A DNA stretch of 64,000 nt, from NCBI GenBank assembly GCA_030649935.1, contig JAUSFN010000026.1:1-64000 (forward strand). The letters run 5' to 3'. The position numbers and the translations under genes were made by a program. Below the pieces are notes generated by a model. The model made no database searches. It had not been told where the DNA came from and saw only the letters and a list, made by a program, of their open reading frames with translations. Positions 20,717 through 28,688 of this stretch are shown one piece after another; within the stretch, counting starts at the first letter, position 1, and each line of letters begins with the position of its first letter. Origin of the DNA: Candidatus Planktophila sp. (lineage in GTDB: Bacteria > Actinomycetota > Actinomycetes > Nanopelagicales > Nanopelagicaceae).

Positions 20717-21039
20717 CTCATGAAAATTTAATAATTGATTACTTGGTTCTAAATTCCTGGTCTGACGCCGACAATACTTACGAACAGGAATAACGCTGTG
20801 TCTAGAACACCAATCATTAATAATACTTTTTGCAACTTACTTAGTTTTCTTGGGCCCGAATTTTCACCATAATAGGGTTTAACTGATTGTCCATCCAAAA
20901 TCAGAAATGATATCTGTTGAAATATTGATCGGAATTGCAAGTCTAAAAACTAATAAAACTACTCGCACTACTCGTCCTTAGTTCGGATAAGCTTTAAGCT
21001 GATGAAGTAGGCCAAAGTTGTAAATGAAGTGTGAATTTG

Positions 21040-21091
21040 TGCGCGCGAAGGGATTCGAACCCCCAACCTTCTGATCCGTAGATACGCGCGC
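21040..21091 (-). pseudogene. D-arm-less tRNA-Arg(ACG) remnant at the distal attachment site
   Basis: Minus strand GCGCGCGTA-T-CTACGGATCAGAAGGTTGGGGGTTCGAATCCCTTCGCGCGCA; compared with the intact gene it lacks GCTCAACGGATAGAGCATCTGA but keeps the 5' acceptor strand. Confidence 0.75.
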
Positions 21092-21177
21092 CGTGACAAA
21101 TACCCACTTAGAAGTGGTTTTCACGCTCTAATTGTACCAAGAGTTGTGTCATGTTGTTTCCATGTATTCCAGACTCG

Positions 21178-21197
21178 TAACTCACTGCGTTACTCAC
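21178..21197 (+). repeat. Left copy of a 20-bp subterminal repeat (candidate integrase/excisionase arm site)
   Basis: taactcactgcgttactcac; 18/20 identical to 28395-28414 (taactcaccgcgtaactcac), same orientation. Confidence 0.6.
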
Positions 21198-21269
21198 CAA
21201 CTGCTTATCACCTCCAGAAACTTCATAAACTAATTCTGCTCAGTTCAAGTAGCAGTCGAAGTAAATTAC

Positions 21270-23006
21270 CTATTTTGCATCATTATTAGCCTCATCCATT
21301 TCAACCAGTTGCATTAGATCTTTTAAAGAATTTGCAATGAAATCAAGTTTTCCCCACGCCTCTGTATATCCATCAAATTTTCCGACCGCGGCACTAGGGC
21401 TAAATATTGCCCCTCGTTTCTTTAACGCTTCAAGAATGCTAATCTCCCAATTCCTTGCAAGAAGCCCATCCATTGGTCCTCGTAAATCCTTTACTTCCCA
21501 ACCTCTATTCTGATGTAACTTCACACGCTTATTTGGAAAATTTGTGATTCCAATTTGATACAACTGCCATTCCGAATGTTCGAGGAAATAGAGCCACGCC
21601 TTCGAATTAGGATCAAAGCCAGAGGAAGCACAGGTTGGACATCCACTCGGTCGGGTTCTGATACTTACGGCCGATGTCCATTGATGATCTTCCGAGCATT
21701 TCCAAGCCATTTTCTTATCACTTCCAGCCATCAATTTAGTCGGATCCCAGCCATCGGCTTCGCTCGCAATTATGGGGTGAGTAGTCTTGAGGTCGTTGTA
21801 ACCGACCAAAATTTTGTCGTTACCGCAAATAGGACACCCCGCACTTTTTGACCGAGTTCGACTAGCAATTGACGATTCCCAAATATGCCCAAAATCGCAG
21901 ATCCACTCTGCTCTATTTCTTCCCCCGCCCCCGATAATGTTTCTTGGATCCCAACCATGTGCTTGTTGGGCGATTTTTGGAAAAAGCGTTTCAAGATCGT
22001 TGTAGCCAATTAATAATTCTTGATTGGCACAGATCGCACATCCATTGCCATGCCGAGTTTTACTATAGACACGGCTAGAAGTCACATGCCCAATGGGGCA
22101 TTCCCATCGCATCTTCTTTGTACTACCTGCGACAACGGTTTTTGGATCCCAGCCATGGGCATGAATAGCAATTTCTGGGTGGGTAGTTGCTAGGTCATTG
22201 AAACCAATTAAAACTTGTTGACCCGAACAAACAGGGCACCCACCACCTTTTGTTCTGTTGCCAATTGTGGCATCCCAGTGGTGTCCCAATGTGCAAAGCC
22301 ATGAAACCTTTTTCCCACTATGGGCTCTAAATTTTGTTAGATCCCAGCCATGGGCTTCTTTTGCTAACTCCGGATGGGTCGTCGCCAGATCGTTATAGCC
22401 CTGAAGTACGGTGAAATTTCCACAAGTGGGACAGCCATTTTTCATGCGAGTGCTCACCACCGCTTCCCAATGGTGGCCTTCCTTACAAATCCATTTCTTG
22501 CTTTTTATCGAGCCTAAGGTGACGGTAGATGGATCCCATTCGAATGCTTCTGCGGCCAATTCCGGCTTCAATGTTGCAAGATCATTGAAACCAATAAGAA
22601 CTCGACGACCAGAGCAAGTTGGACAACCTGAGCCCCTCGTCCTATTTCCAACTACTGCTAACCACTCATGACCTTTGTCGCACTTCCATTTCAGTTTGGC
22701 ATTGTTACTGGCTGAAATGAGCATTGGATTCCAACCAACAGCCTCTTTCGCCAAAGCAGGGAACAAATATCCAACCGACGAGCAAACAGGACAGGATGTG
22801 CGGGAACCCCTAACTCCAGTTCTATTTCTTACTTCAGCGATCCACTCATGTCCTACGGTACATTTCCAAGGGAGTTTTTTGGCACTTCCTACTGCAACTT
22901 TGGTTGGATCCCAACCGAATGCTTCTCTCGCCAACTCTGGATGTGTATCGGAAAGTACGCGTACCAAGGATCTTTTACTCCTCTCTTGCATCCGAAGGAT
23001 ATTCAA
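21270..23006 (-). CDS. Protein with seven tandem zinc-ribbon/treble-clef-like units and a GIY-YIG-like C-terminal domain
   Basis: Seven units of HPELA.EA.GWDP..........W.C..GH.W...V..RT...GCP.C; C-terminus AWLYFLEHSEWQLYQIGITNFPNKRVKLHQNRGWEV resembles the GIY-YIG core. Confidence 0.75.
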   Translation of the reverse strand: MNILRMQERSKRSLVRVLSDTHPELAREAFGWDPTKVAVGSAKKLPWKCTVGHEWIAEVRNRTGVRGSRTSCPVCSSVGYLFPALAKEAVGWNPMLISASNNAKLKWKCDKGHEWLAVVGNRTRGSGCPTCSGRRVLIGFNDLATLKPELAAEAFEWDPSTVTLGSIKSKKWICKEGHHWEAVVSTRMKNGCPTCGNFTVLQGYNDLATTHPELAKEAHGWDLTKFRAHSGKKVSWLCTLGHHWDATIGNRTKGGGCPVCSGQQVLIGFNDLATTHPEIAIHAHGWDPKTVVAGSTKKMRWECPIGHVTSSRVYSKTRHGNGCAICANQELLIGYNDLETLFPKIAQQAHGWDPRNIIGGGGRNRAEWICDFGHIWESSIASRTRSKSAGCPICGNDKILVGYNDLKTTHPIIASEADGWDPTKLMAGSDKKMAWKCSEDHQWTSAVSIRTRPSGCPTCASSGFDPNSKAWLYFLEHSEWQLYQIGITNFPNKRVKLHQNRGWEVKDLRGPMDGLLARNWEISILEALKKRGAIFSPSAAVGKFDGYTEAWGKLDFIANSLKDLMQLVEMDEANNDAK

Positions 23007-23025
23007 ATTAATTACATAAGTTTTA

Positions 23026-23706
23026 CTATCTCTTGGTAATAAATGCCAGGAATTCTTTACCCAATGAAGTCGTTACACTGCTTCGCAAACCACTTCCTGA
23101 CATCGTAACATTTAGAGACTCTATTGAGACTAATCCCGAATTTCGAAGAAGTCTTAAAAGTTGGTTTGAGAACTCCGATGTCCATTGGGGGAAAAGGATT
23201 TGAAGTAGAGATGAAATACCCCCCATCATAAAATCGGGCCATTCTTGATCAAGTTTTTCGAAGAAAAGTGGGGGATTATCAAGAAAATCTAGCAATTGGA
23301 TGTGAGATACCGTCAAATCAGAGACATATTGCATAAACATGTTCAGTTTGTCTGAATCCATAGAGGGTTGTATGGCGGCATTAAGAACGGCGTTCCCGAG
23401 AAGAGCAATTTTTTCTTTATCGTGTGTGCGGACGGCACTTTGAGTAGCAGAAGCGACGGCATCAAGGAATATTTCATTGCGGGAGAGATCATCAAGATTA
23501 AGATTGTCCACTTTATTCAATAAGTCTTCTACCCTTGCTGCCAATTCTTCCAGCCATGCGTCCCTTCTTTTCCCATAAGCAACACCCAGCATTTCCTGAA
23601 GGACAATTGAAAATGGTCCTCCTACGATTGGCACAACGCTTACCGCTGCAACTGCCAAAACCTCTGAAACTCCGCGCTTGCTATCCTTTTTCGGTAGTTT
23701 TTCCAC
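23026..23706 (-). CDS. Hypothetical protein (possible C-terminal winged-helix-like segment)
   Basis: 226-aa ORF from GTG at 23706; GVSEVLAVAAVSVVPIVGGPFSIVLQEMLG; no family named with confidence. Confidence 0.65.
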   Translation of the reverse strand: MEKLPKKDSKRGVSEVLAVAAVSVVPIVGGPFSIVLQEMLGVAYGKRRDAWLEELAARVEDLLNKVDNLNLDDLSRNEIFLDAVASATQSAVRTHDKEKIALLGNAVLNAAIQPSMDSDKLNMFMQYVSDLTVSHIQLLDFLDNPPLFFEKLDQEWPDFMMGGISSLLQILFPQWTSEFSNQLLRLLRNSGLVSIESLNVTMSGSGLRSSVTTSLGKEFLAFITKR

Positions 23707-23708
23707 AT

Positions 23709-23786
23709 TTATCTCACGATCGCAACAGGGTAATTTGGATAAGTAAATCCTAGGATAAATCCAAGATTAAATAGTCTTTTCCTCAT
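23709..23786 (-). CDS. Candidate 25-aa leader/upstream ORF
   Basis: MRKRLFNLGFILGFTYPNYPVAIVR* starts at the ATG of the duplicated leader and stops 2 nt before the GTG of 23706; below the ORF track cutoff. Confidence 0.3.
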   Translation of the reverse strand: MRKRLFNLGFILGFTYPNYPVAIVR

Positions 23787-23855
23787 CACAATAAACTACC
23801 CCTTATCACCTCCATAAACTCCACTTATTCAAATCCCCGACTTCGGATCTTGTCA
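23783..23855 (-). repeat. Duplicated 5' leader, copy A
   Basis: 73 bp aligning to 24922-25003 with 2 substitutions and one 9-bp indel; contains GGAGGTGATAAGGGG and a start codon on the minus strand. Confidence 0.8.
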
Positions 23856-23893
23856 TTCTTTACCACTTCAAACCCACCTTCTCGTTGGAATTA

Positions 23894-24925
23894 TTAATTT
23901 ATTTCGGAGAGAACTCTTTTAATGAACGCGTAGGCTGTCGATGCTAATCTGCCCGATTCACCAACTTCATCAAGGCGACTCTTTTTGAAGGCGTGTGCAC
24001 ATGTACTTTTTGCCTCATAGGAATAGTCTTTCACTCTGTCCAAAAGATCATCAAAATAGATGGAGTCGCTAAAGATTGGTCTTAGGACTCCGTATGAATC
24101 TTGAAGTACAGAACATGCGTACTCCATGGCAGCGGCTGTCTTAACTCCCTCAATAAATCCCGCATAACTATACAAATAGGAATTAAGTGTTGCTGAAAAT
24201 GACTTAAGAGTTCGTATTTCACTTTGCGTAAAACCACCATTGGCCATGTTCCGTGATGCTTCCATGGCTGCCTCATCATTTGCAATTGAATTCGCTTCCT
24301 CTAATTGCTTCTGACTGGCTTCAAATTGCTTCAGATTCTCTTCGGCTTGCTTTCGATTCTCTTCTTCGACTTTCTTCTTTTCTTCTAATTGCTGCTTCTC
24401 CAATGCTGCCCGCGCCGCTATGGCGATTAATTTCTCACTCGCGATTGTTGCCTCCTTCTCCGCCTGAACTACTGAAGCCTCGTATCTAATTTTTGCGGAA
24501 GGATCTATCTTCCATCTTAGAGCAGCACCTGAAGGCTCAAGCATCCCAATCAAAACCGTGATTAATAAAATTGCCCCGCCAATACTTAGTCCCCTTGACA
24601 TACCCTTTTTCAACTTATTGCTCTTCATTGTCAAATTTCGGACTACTCTATAAAAGCGGATTGCGGTGAGGGTCAGGCTGATGAGGACTAGAAATGTGCC
24701 TACTGCCTCAAGATTTGAAATCGGTTTAGCATCCTCAGTTGCAACATTATGAGTCGTAAAGGTAAATCCAAATACAAGCCCAGTAGCAAGAAGCCACCAA
24801 GGAGTTCGCTCAAGTCTCTTTAATAGTCTTTTTAGTGGGCCACTCTGCTCCGGTAAATTTTCATTTTCCGCTGCTGAATTGTTTTCCGCTGCTGAACTTC
24901 CGCCGAACATTTTGCTTTTGCTCAT
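23894..24925 (-). CDS. Membrane protein with two N-terminal TM segments and a long coiled coil
   Basis: WWLLATGLVFGFTF and GLSIGGAILLITVLIGML hydrophobic segments followed by KEATIASEKLIAIAARAALEKQQLEEKKKVEEENRKQAEENLKQFEASQKQLEEA. Confidence 0.7.
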   Translation of the reverse strand: MSKSKMFGGSSAAENNSAAENENLPEQSGPLKRLLKRLERTPWWLLATGLVFGFTFTTHNVATEDAKPISNLEAVGTFLVLISLTLTAIRFYRVVRNLTMKSNKLKKGMSRGLSIGGAILLITVLIGMLEPSGAALRWKIDPSAKIRYEASVVQAEKEATIASEKLIAIAARAALEKQQLEEKKKVEEENRKQAEENLKQFEASQKQLEEANSIANDEAAMEASRNMANGGFTQSEIRTLKSFSATLNSYLYSYAGFIEGVKTAAAMEYACSVLQDSYGVLRPIFSDSIYFDDLLDRVKDYSYEAKSTCAHAFKKSRLDEVGESGRLASTAYAFIKRVLSEIN

Positions 24926-25003
24926 CACAATAAAGTACCCCTTATCACCTCCATAAACTACAGAAACTCCACTTATTCAAATCCCCGACTTCGGGTCTTG
25001 TCA
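24922..25003 (-). repeat. Duplicated 5' leader, copy B
   Basis: See copy A; this copy abuts the start codon of the 23894-24925 gene. Confidence 0.8.
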
Positions 25004-25067
25004 CTGTAAGCGCAGAACTTTCCGAAGGCTTTATTGATTTTCGAAGGCATAGCGCCATACTTCTTGT

Positions 25068-25676
25068 ATGGCCAAACCGTACAATCTCACAGGAATCTCT
25101 TGGCATATAGATAATAATGTGCTGACCAAATCCAGCGCCGAAACCCTTAGAGGATTGTTTGAGCATGGATGGGTGTTGCTCACTATCTCCTCGATAATTG
25201 AAGTAGAGCATTTGGATGCCACAAGTAAACAGGATGCTGCCAGACTTGAAGAAAGTCGCGCTCCCTTCTTTACCTCTTTTGCCCCCCTTGTCCTAGATCA
25301 CTCGATTCTGGGCAAATCTGTTCTCGCAGCAGACATTGATGAAGAGAGAATAGTTAAAGTGCACAAGGCAATATGGCCTGCATCCAATTTGGAGTCCGAT
25401 CGTATGAGTCCAAATCGTAGGTCAATGGGGAGGTCGCGATTTAGAGATTCACTTATCGTGGCTCACGCAATAAGAGATATTGCCTCTGCACTAGTTACGG
25501 ATGATCTGAGGGTTCTTTCTGCTAATGAGAGAATTCGAATGGAATTCCCCAATTTCAAAGTAATTTCGATCAAGGCGGCAACCGACCTAGCCCTTGCGAG
25601 AGTAGAAAAGGTTAGAAGATTAGCGAAAGGTGATTCCAAATCTCGGAGTGGAACCAGACTTCCGGACTGGCCATAA
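25068..25676 (+). CDS. PIN-like domain protein (putative ribonuclease)
   Basis: ISWHIDNNVLTKSS, ISSIIEVEHLDA, GRSRFRDSLIVAHAIRDIASALVTDDLRVLS show spaced acidic residues typical of PIN folds. Confidence 0.6.
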   Translation: MAKPYNLTGISWHIDNNVLTKSSAETLRGLFEHGWVLLTISSIIEVEHLDATSKQDAARLEESRAPFFTSFAPLVLDHSILGKSVLAADIDEERIVKVHKAIWPASNLESDRMSPNRRSMGRSRFRDSLIVAHAIRDIASALVTDDLRVLSANERIRMEFPNFKVISIKAATDLALARVEKVRRLAKGDSKSRSGTRLPDWP

Positions 25677-25896
25677 TGCCAAAGATTCACTCCTTTAATC
25701 GTGGACCTGTAGTTACTTTTTCAGTGCTCAAATTCACCCATTTCTTCTAAATTCACCCACTCGTTGCAAAGCATTCCCAAACTTCTAAAAACTTTTTTCA
25801 TTGTATTTAATCGATCTAGGTTTCCATTCTCAGGTTCCGCCTTGAGGGAACTAGAAAATCCTGTCAAATACCTGCTATTCGCAGTATTCTTTAAAA

Positions 25897-26469
25897 ATGA
25901 ACATTCTCTACTTTAAGCGCAAGGTAGGTCTTATCGGCATCGTTGCAATTTTTGTGTCTCTCAACCTGATTTCGGTTGAATCTGCTTCTGCTGCGACCAA
26001 TTGTCGACAAGTAATGCGCGATTTGCAGGTGGAAGTTATCGGTGTAAAAGCAGATATTAATGCAGATGCTACAACAGAAGAAATAGCAAGAATTAGCAAA
26101 ATTATAGAGAACAGATCCATTGAGTATCCAGAATGCAAATCCGAATTCTTGGTCTGGTGGGAATGGAATCAAGATGCAAATCCTCTTACACCATTTCCAT
26201 TCGGGAAGTCAGACGATCCACGAGTTTATCCTTTAGGTCCAATAAGTTGGTGGTGGGATCTTATTTACATTGATCTGTTTGGGCGTAACATTTTATTGAT
26301 GTTCCTCTTTGGGTGGGAAATTTTTTTAGGGGGGATATGGTTCGCGGGTTTAATCCCTCTAATGCTTTTGAGTGCAATCATTCCTTCACTTGGAACACTT
26401 CTCTCGAGGCCGATGAGAGTCTTGCGCCGAAGAGAGAATAAGAACAAAGATGAGTTCCCAGAAAACTGA
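25897..26469 (+). CDS. Predicted membrane protein with signal sequence
   Basis: KVGLIGIVAIFVSLNLISVESASA signal; C-terminal hydrophobic segments ILLMFLFGWEIFLGGIWFAGLIPLMLLSAIIPSLG. Confidence 0.55.
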   Translation: MNILYFKRKVGLIGIVAIFVSLNLISVESASAATNCRQVMRDLQVEVIGVKADINADATTEEIARISKIIENRSIEYPECKSEFLVWWEWNQDANPLTPFPFGKSDDPRVYPLGPISWWWDLIYIDLFGRNILLMFLFGWEIFLGGIWFAGLIPLMLLSAIIPSLGTLLSRPMRVLRRRENKNKDEFPEN

Positions 26470-26767
26470 ATCCACTTCTATTGATCTCGTTGAATAAATA
26501 GATATTCCTGAGAACTCTGCAAAATTTGATCTTCTGAGGCGACCCATGGCAGGAACATTGCCTACGAATTTGATGCGATTATTTTGGCAAGTTTGATTTG
26601 GATTGTATAACATGCTTTTCCGTAAGAATTTGATTCAGGATTCGTGCCGGCTCATCGGTATTGCCCACCGCATCTGAATCTTTCTCGTCCATTGAACTTT
26701 CACCATAGACTTCATTTTTCTTCGCTTCAATAAACTACCCCCTATCGAGTCAAGAAACATCAGAAAA

Positions 26768-26794
26768 TGTAGAAACTGTAGAAACTGTAGAAAT
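26768..26794. repeat. 3 x 9-bp tandem repeat (tgtagaaac)
   Basis: tgtagaaac tgtagaaac tgtagaaat just beyond the 3' end of the integrase gene. Confidence 0.6.
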
Positions 26795-26811
26795 TCAACC
26801 AGCCTTCTCTT

Positions 26812-28029
26812 TCATGGACGGATGGTTGCTTTCCCTAATCGGGGTTTAATTCCGTAAGACTTAATGTGAGTTTCTAAGCCAAGTACAGCGCGATCAGATC
26901 CTGCCTGCACATGGCCAACATAAATGTCTTTGGTCATCTGGATACTCGCATGACCAAGCATGTCCTGTACATCATTGATTGCCACTCCAGCCTCAATCGC
27001 AAGAAAGCCTGCTGTATGGCGTAAATCATGAAGACGAATATGCCTAATTCCATCTCTTGAAAGAGCAAGGTTAAGACCTTTCCGAACATTGTTCGCCGCG
27101 TATGGCGTTCCATTCTTTGTGACAAACACATAGCCCTCCGGATTCCACTGGGATCCAAACGGCATTCGAATTTTTGCCTGCTCTCTACGATGCCGTTCAA
27201 AAAAGGCTTTGAAGTCATCGGTTAAGTGCAATTTGCGTTTTCGATTGCTTTTGGTGGATCCATTAACTCGCTCTGAAACCCAAGTACCGTCACCAACCAA
27301 AGTTGGTATGTGTGCCTCAGTCTGCGTAACCCACAAGGCTAGATTTTCAATGTCAATCTGTTCCCACTTCAGTGCAATAACCTCTCCAATTCGCATTCCC
27401 AAAAACACCATGCACCTAAATAATCCCTCGAGGTGAGAGTCTTTTAATGCAGTAAGTGCCTGACCCACTTCCTCTGTGGTGTAAGACTTCTGGACTGCGC
27501 TCTTTTCATCCTCTGGCTTTTTAACTGAACTTGATCGAGTGACCGGATTTTTGCCTATTAGGTCCTCTTCTACCGCGCTTTCAAGCATGTTGTGGAGAAT
27601 TGAACGAGCACGGCGGATTGTATTCGTACTCAGTTTCTGCGCTTTTAAACTATTTATCATCTCAAGTACATCCTGAGATCGAAGGGAGTTTAAGCGTTTA
27701 TTACCTAATAGTGGCAAAATATAATATTGGCACATCTGTTGATAATTGCTTAGGGAAGATGGTTTCAGGCCCCTGAGAGGCAATATATTCTTATACCAAT
27801 AATCAGAATATGCCTTAATCGTGGTTGTAGACGAGAGTGTTAGGTTATGTTGCTTTTTCATGATTTGCATCTCCAAAAGTTTCCGGCCTGCTTCAGCCTT
27901 TGTCTTCGCTGTTTTACGAACCACCTTCGGCTTTCCATTTGAATAGCGTCCTACGACCACTGCGACCATCCATCCGCCAGTTCTCTTGTTTGGGTAAACA
28001 GAACCTTCACCATTTGCTCTACGCGCCAT
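26812..28029 (-). CDS. Tyrosine recombinase/phage-type integrase
   Basis: N-terminal SAM-like region; catalytic GMRIGEVIALKWEQID ... RLHDLRHTAGFLAIEAGVAINDVQDMLGHASIQMTKDIYVGH (R..H-x-x-R..H..Y). Confidence 0.95.
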   Translation of the reverse strand: MARRANGEGSVYPNKRTGGWMVAVVVGRYSNGKPKVVRKTAKTKAEAGRKLLEMQIMKKQHNLTLSSTTTIKAYSDYWYKNILPLRGLKPSSLSNYQQMCQYYILPLLGNKRLNSLRSQDVLEMINSLKAQKLSTNTIRRARSILHNMLESAVEEDLIGKNPVTRSSSVKKPEDEKSAVQKSYTTEEVGQALTALKDSHLEGLFRCMVFLGMRIGEVIALKWEQIDIENLALWVTQTEAHIPTLVGDGTWVSERVNGSTKSNRKRKLHLTDDFKAFFERHRREQAKIRMPFGSQWNPEGYVFVTKNGTPYAANNVRKGLNLALSRDGIRHIRLHDLRHTAGFLAIEAGVAINDVQDMLGHASIQMTKDIYVGHVQAGSDRAVLGLETHIKSYGIKPRLGKATIRP

Positions 28030-28230
28030 CTAATGCCTCCTCAAGTCCGTTAGAAGTGTCTCTTTGGTTTGAGAGTCGATAAATTTCTGTAAAGCGGGTG
28101 CAGGAATTCGACGAAGTGAACCGATCTTCAGTGAACGAATTTGATTTGCTTTGACAAGGCGATACATAGATGACCTTGAAATTCCAAGTAGAGAACAAGC
28201 CTCTGGAATCGTATAAAGAAGTTTCGTCAT
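28030..28230 (-). CDS. Excisionase/HTH DNA-binding protein
   Basis: LYTIPEACSLLGISRSSMYRLVKANQIRSLKIGSLRRIPAPALQKFI, typical excisionase-family HTH; directly upstream of int. Confidence 0.85.
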   Translation of the reverse strand: MTKLLYTIPEACSLLGISRSSMYRLVKANQIRSLKIGSLRRIPAPALQKFIDSQTKETLLTDLRRH

Positions 28231-28394
28231 CGGCATCCACCTTCACCAAATTCAGATCTTGGTGTGAAGCACCGAAGATCAGCCTGACTCTTAGTGAGTC
28301 GTGCTGATATGAAATTATGAACATCAACCACGGTTGATTACAAGACGCGCCACGCATTACTCCACAAATATTTTTTGAGTTACTTTTGCTTTCA

Positions 28395-28414
28395 TAACTC
28401 ACCGCGTAACTCAC
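28395..28414 (+). repeat. Right copy of the 20-bp subterminal repeat
   Basis: taactcaccgcgtaactcac, 18/20 to 21178-21197. Confidence 0.6.
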
Positions 28415-28488
28415 TTGAATTGAATTTAAACCATGGTTTACAAGTAATAACTCATCGAAATATGAGGATTGGCGGGCATTTTGTCTGG

Positions 28489-28561
28489 TGCGCGCGAAGG
28501 GATTCGAACCCCCAACCTTCTGATCCGTAGTCAGATGCTCTATCCGTTGAGCTACGCGCGC
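28489..28561 (-). tRNA. tRNA-Arg (anticodon ACG)
   Basis: GCGCGCGTAGCTCAACGGATAGAGCATCTGACTACGGATCAGAAGGTTGGGGGTTCGAATCCCTTCGCGCGCA; full cloverleaf, loop CTACGGA. Confidence 0.95.
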
Positions 28562-28640
28562 TTATTTAGTTTTATTGAACCTGCGCATCCTACCTTCTTT
28601 TCAAGCCCTTCCAAAATGTGAAAACTAAGCGTAAATAATG

Positions 28641-28676
28641 CACAAAGGGCACTGGAATAATCCAGCGCCCTTTGTG
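28641..28676 (-). terminator. Terminator hairpin downstream of the nucleotidase gene
   Basis: cacaaagggc-a-ctgga-ataa-tccag-c-gccctttgtg, 10+5 bp stem, 13 nt past the gene's stop. Confidence 0.7.
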
Positions 28677-28688
28677 ATTGTTATTTAA

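Larger units (their letters stand above)
21039..28530. mobile_element. Integrative element inserted at tRNA-Arg(ACG), bounded by a 43-bp direct repeat
   Basis: gtgcgcgcgaagggattcgaacccccaaccttctgatccgtag occurs perfectly at 21039-21081 and 28488-28530 (the latter inside the intact tRNA gene); integrase and excisionase-like ORFs lie next to the tRNA end. Confidence 0.88.

Noticed and set aside
21600-23000. Recurring ~170-180-bp DNA similarity
   Set aside because: Explained by the seven zinc-ribbon protein units in a continuous ORF.
25725-25765. Two copies of aaattcaccca
   Set aside because: Only 11 bp, two copies, no supporting context.
26579-26692. 37-aa minus-strand ORF MDEKDSDAVGNTDEPARILNQILTEKHVIQSKSNLPK
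   Set aside because: Protein-like composition but weak RBS and no homology evidence; could be a decayed gene end, not supported enough to annotate.
28019-28414. ORF 28019..28414 (-)
   Set aside because: Out-of-frame shadow of the excisionase gene and its upstream region; the 28030-28230 frame has the recognisable HTH.
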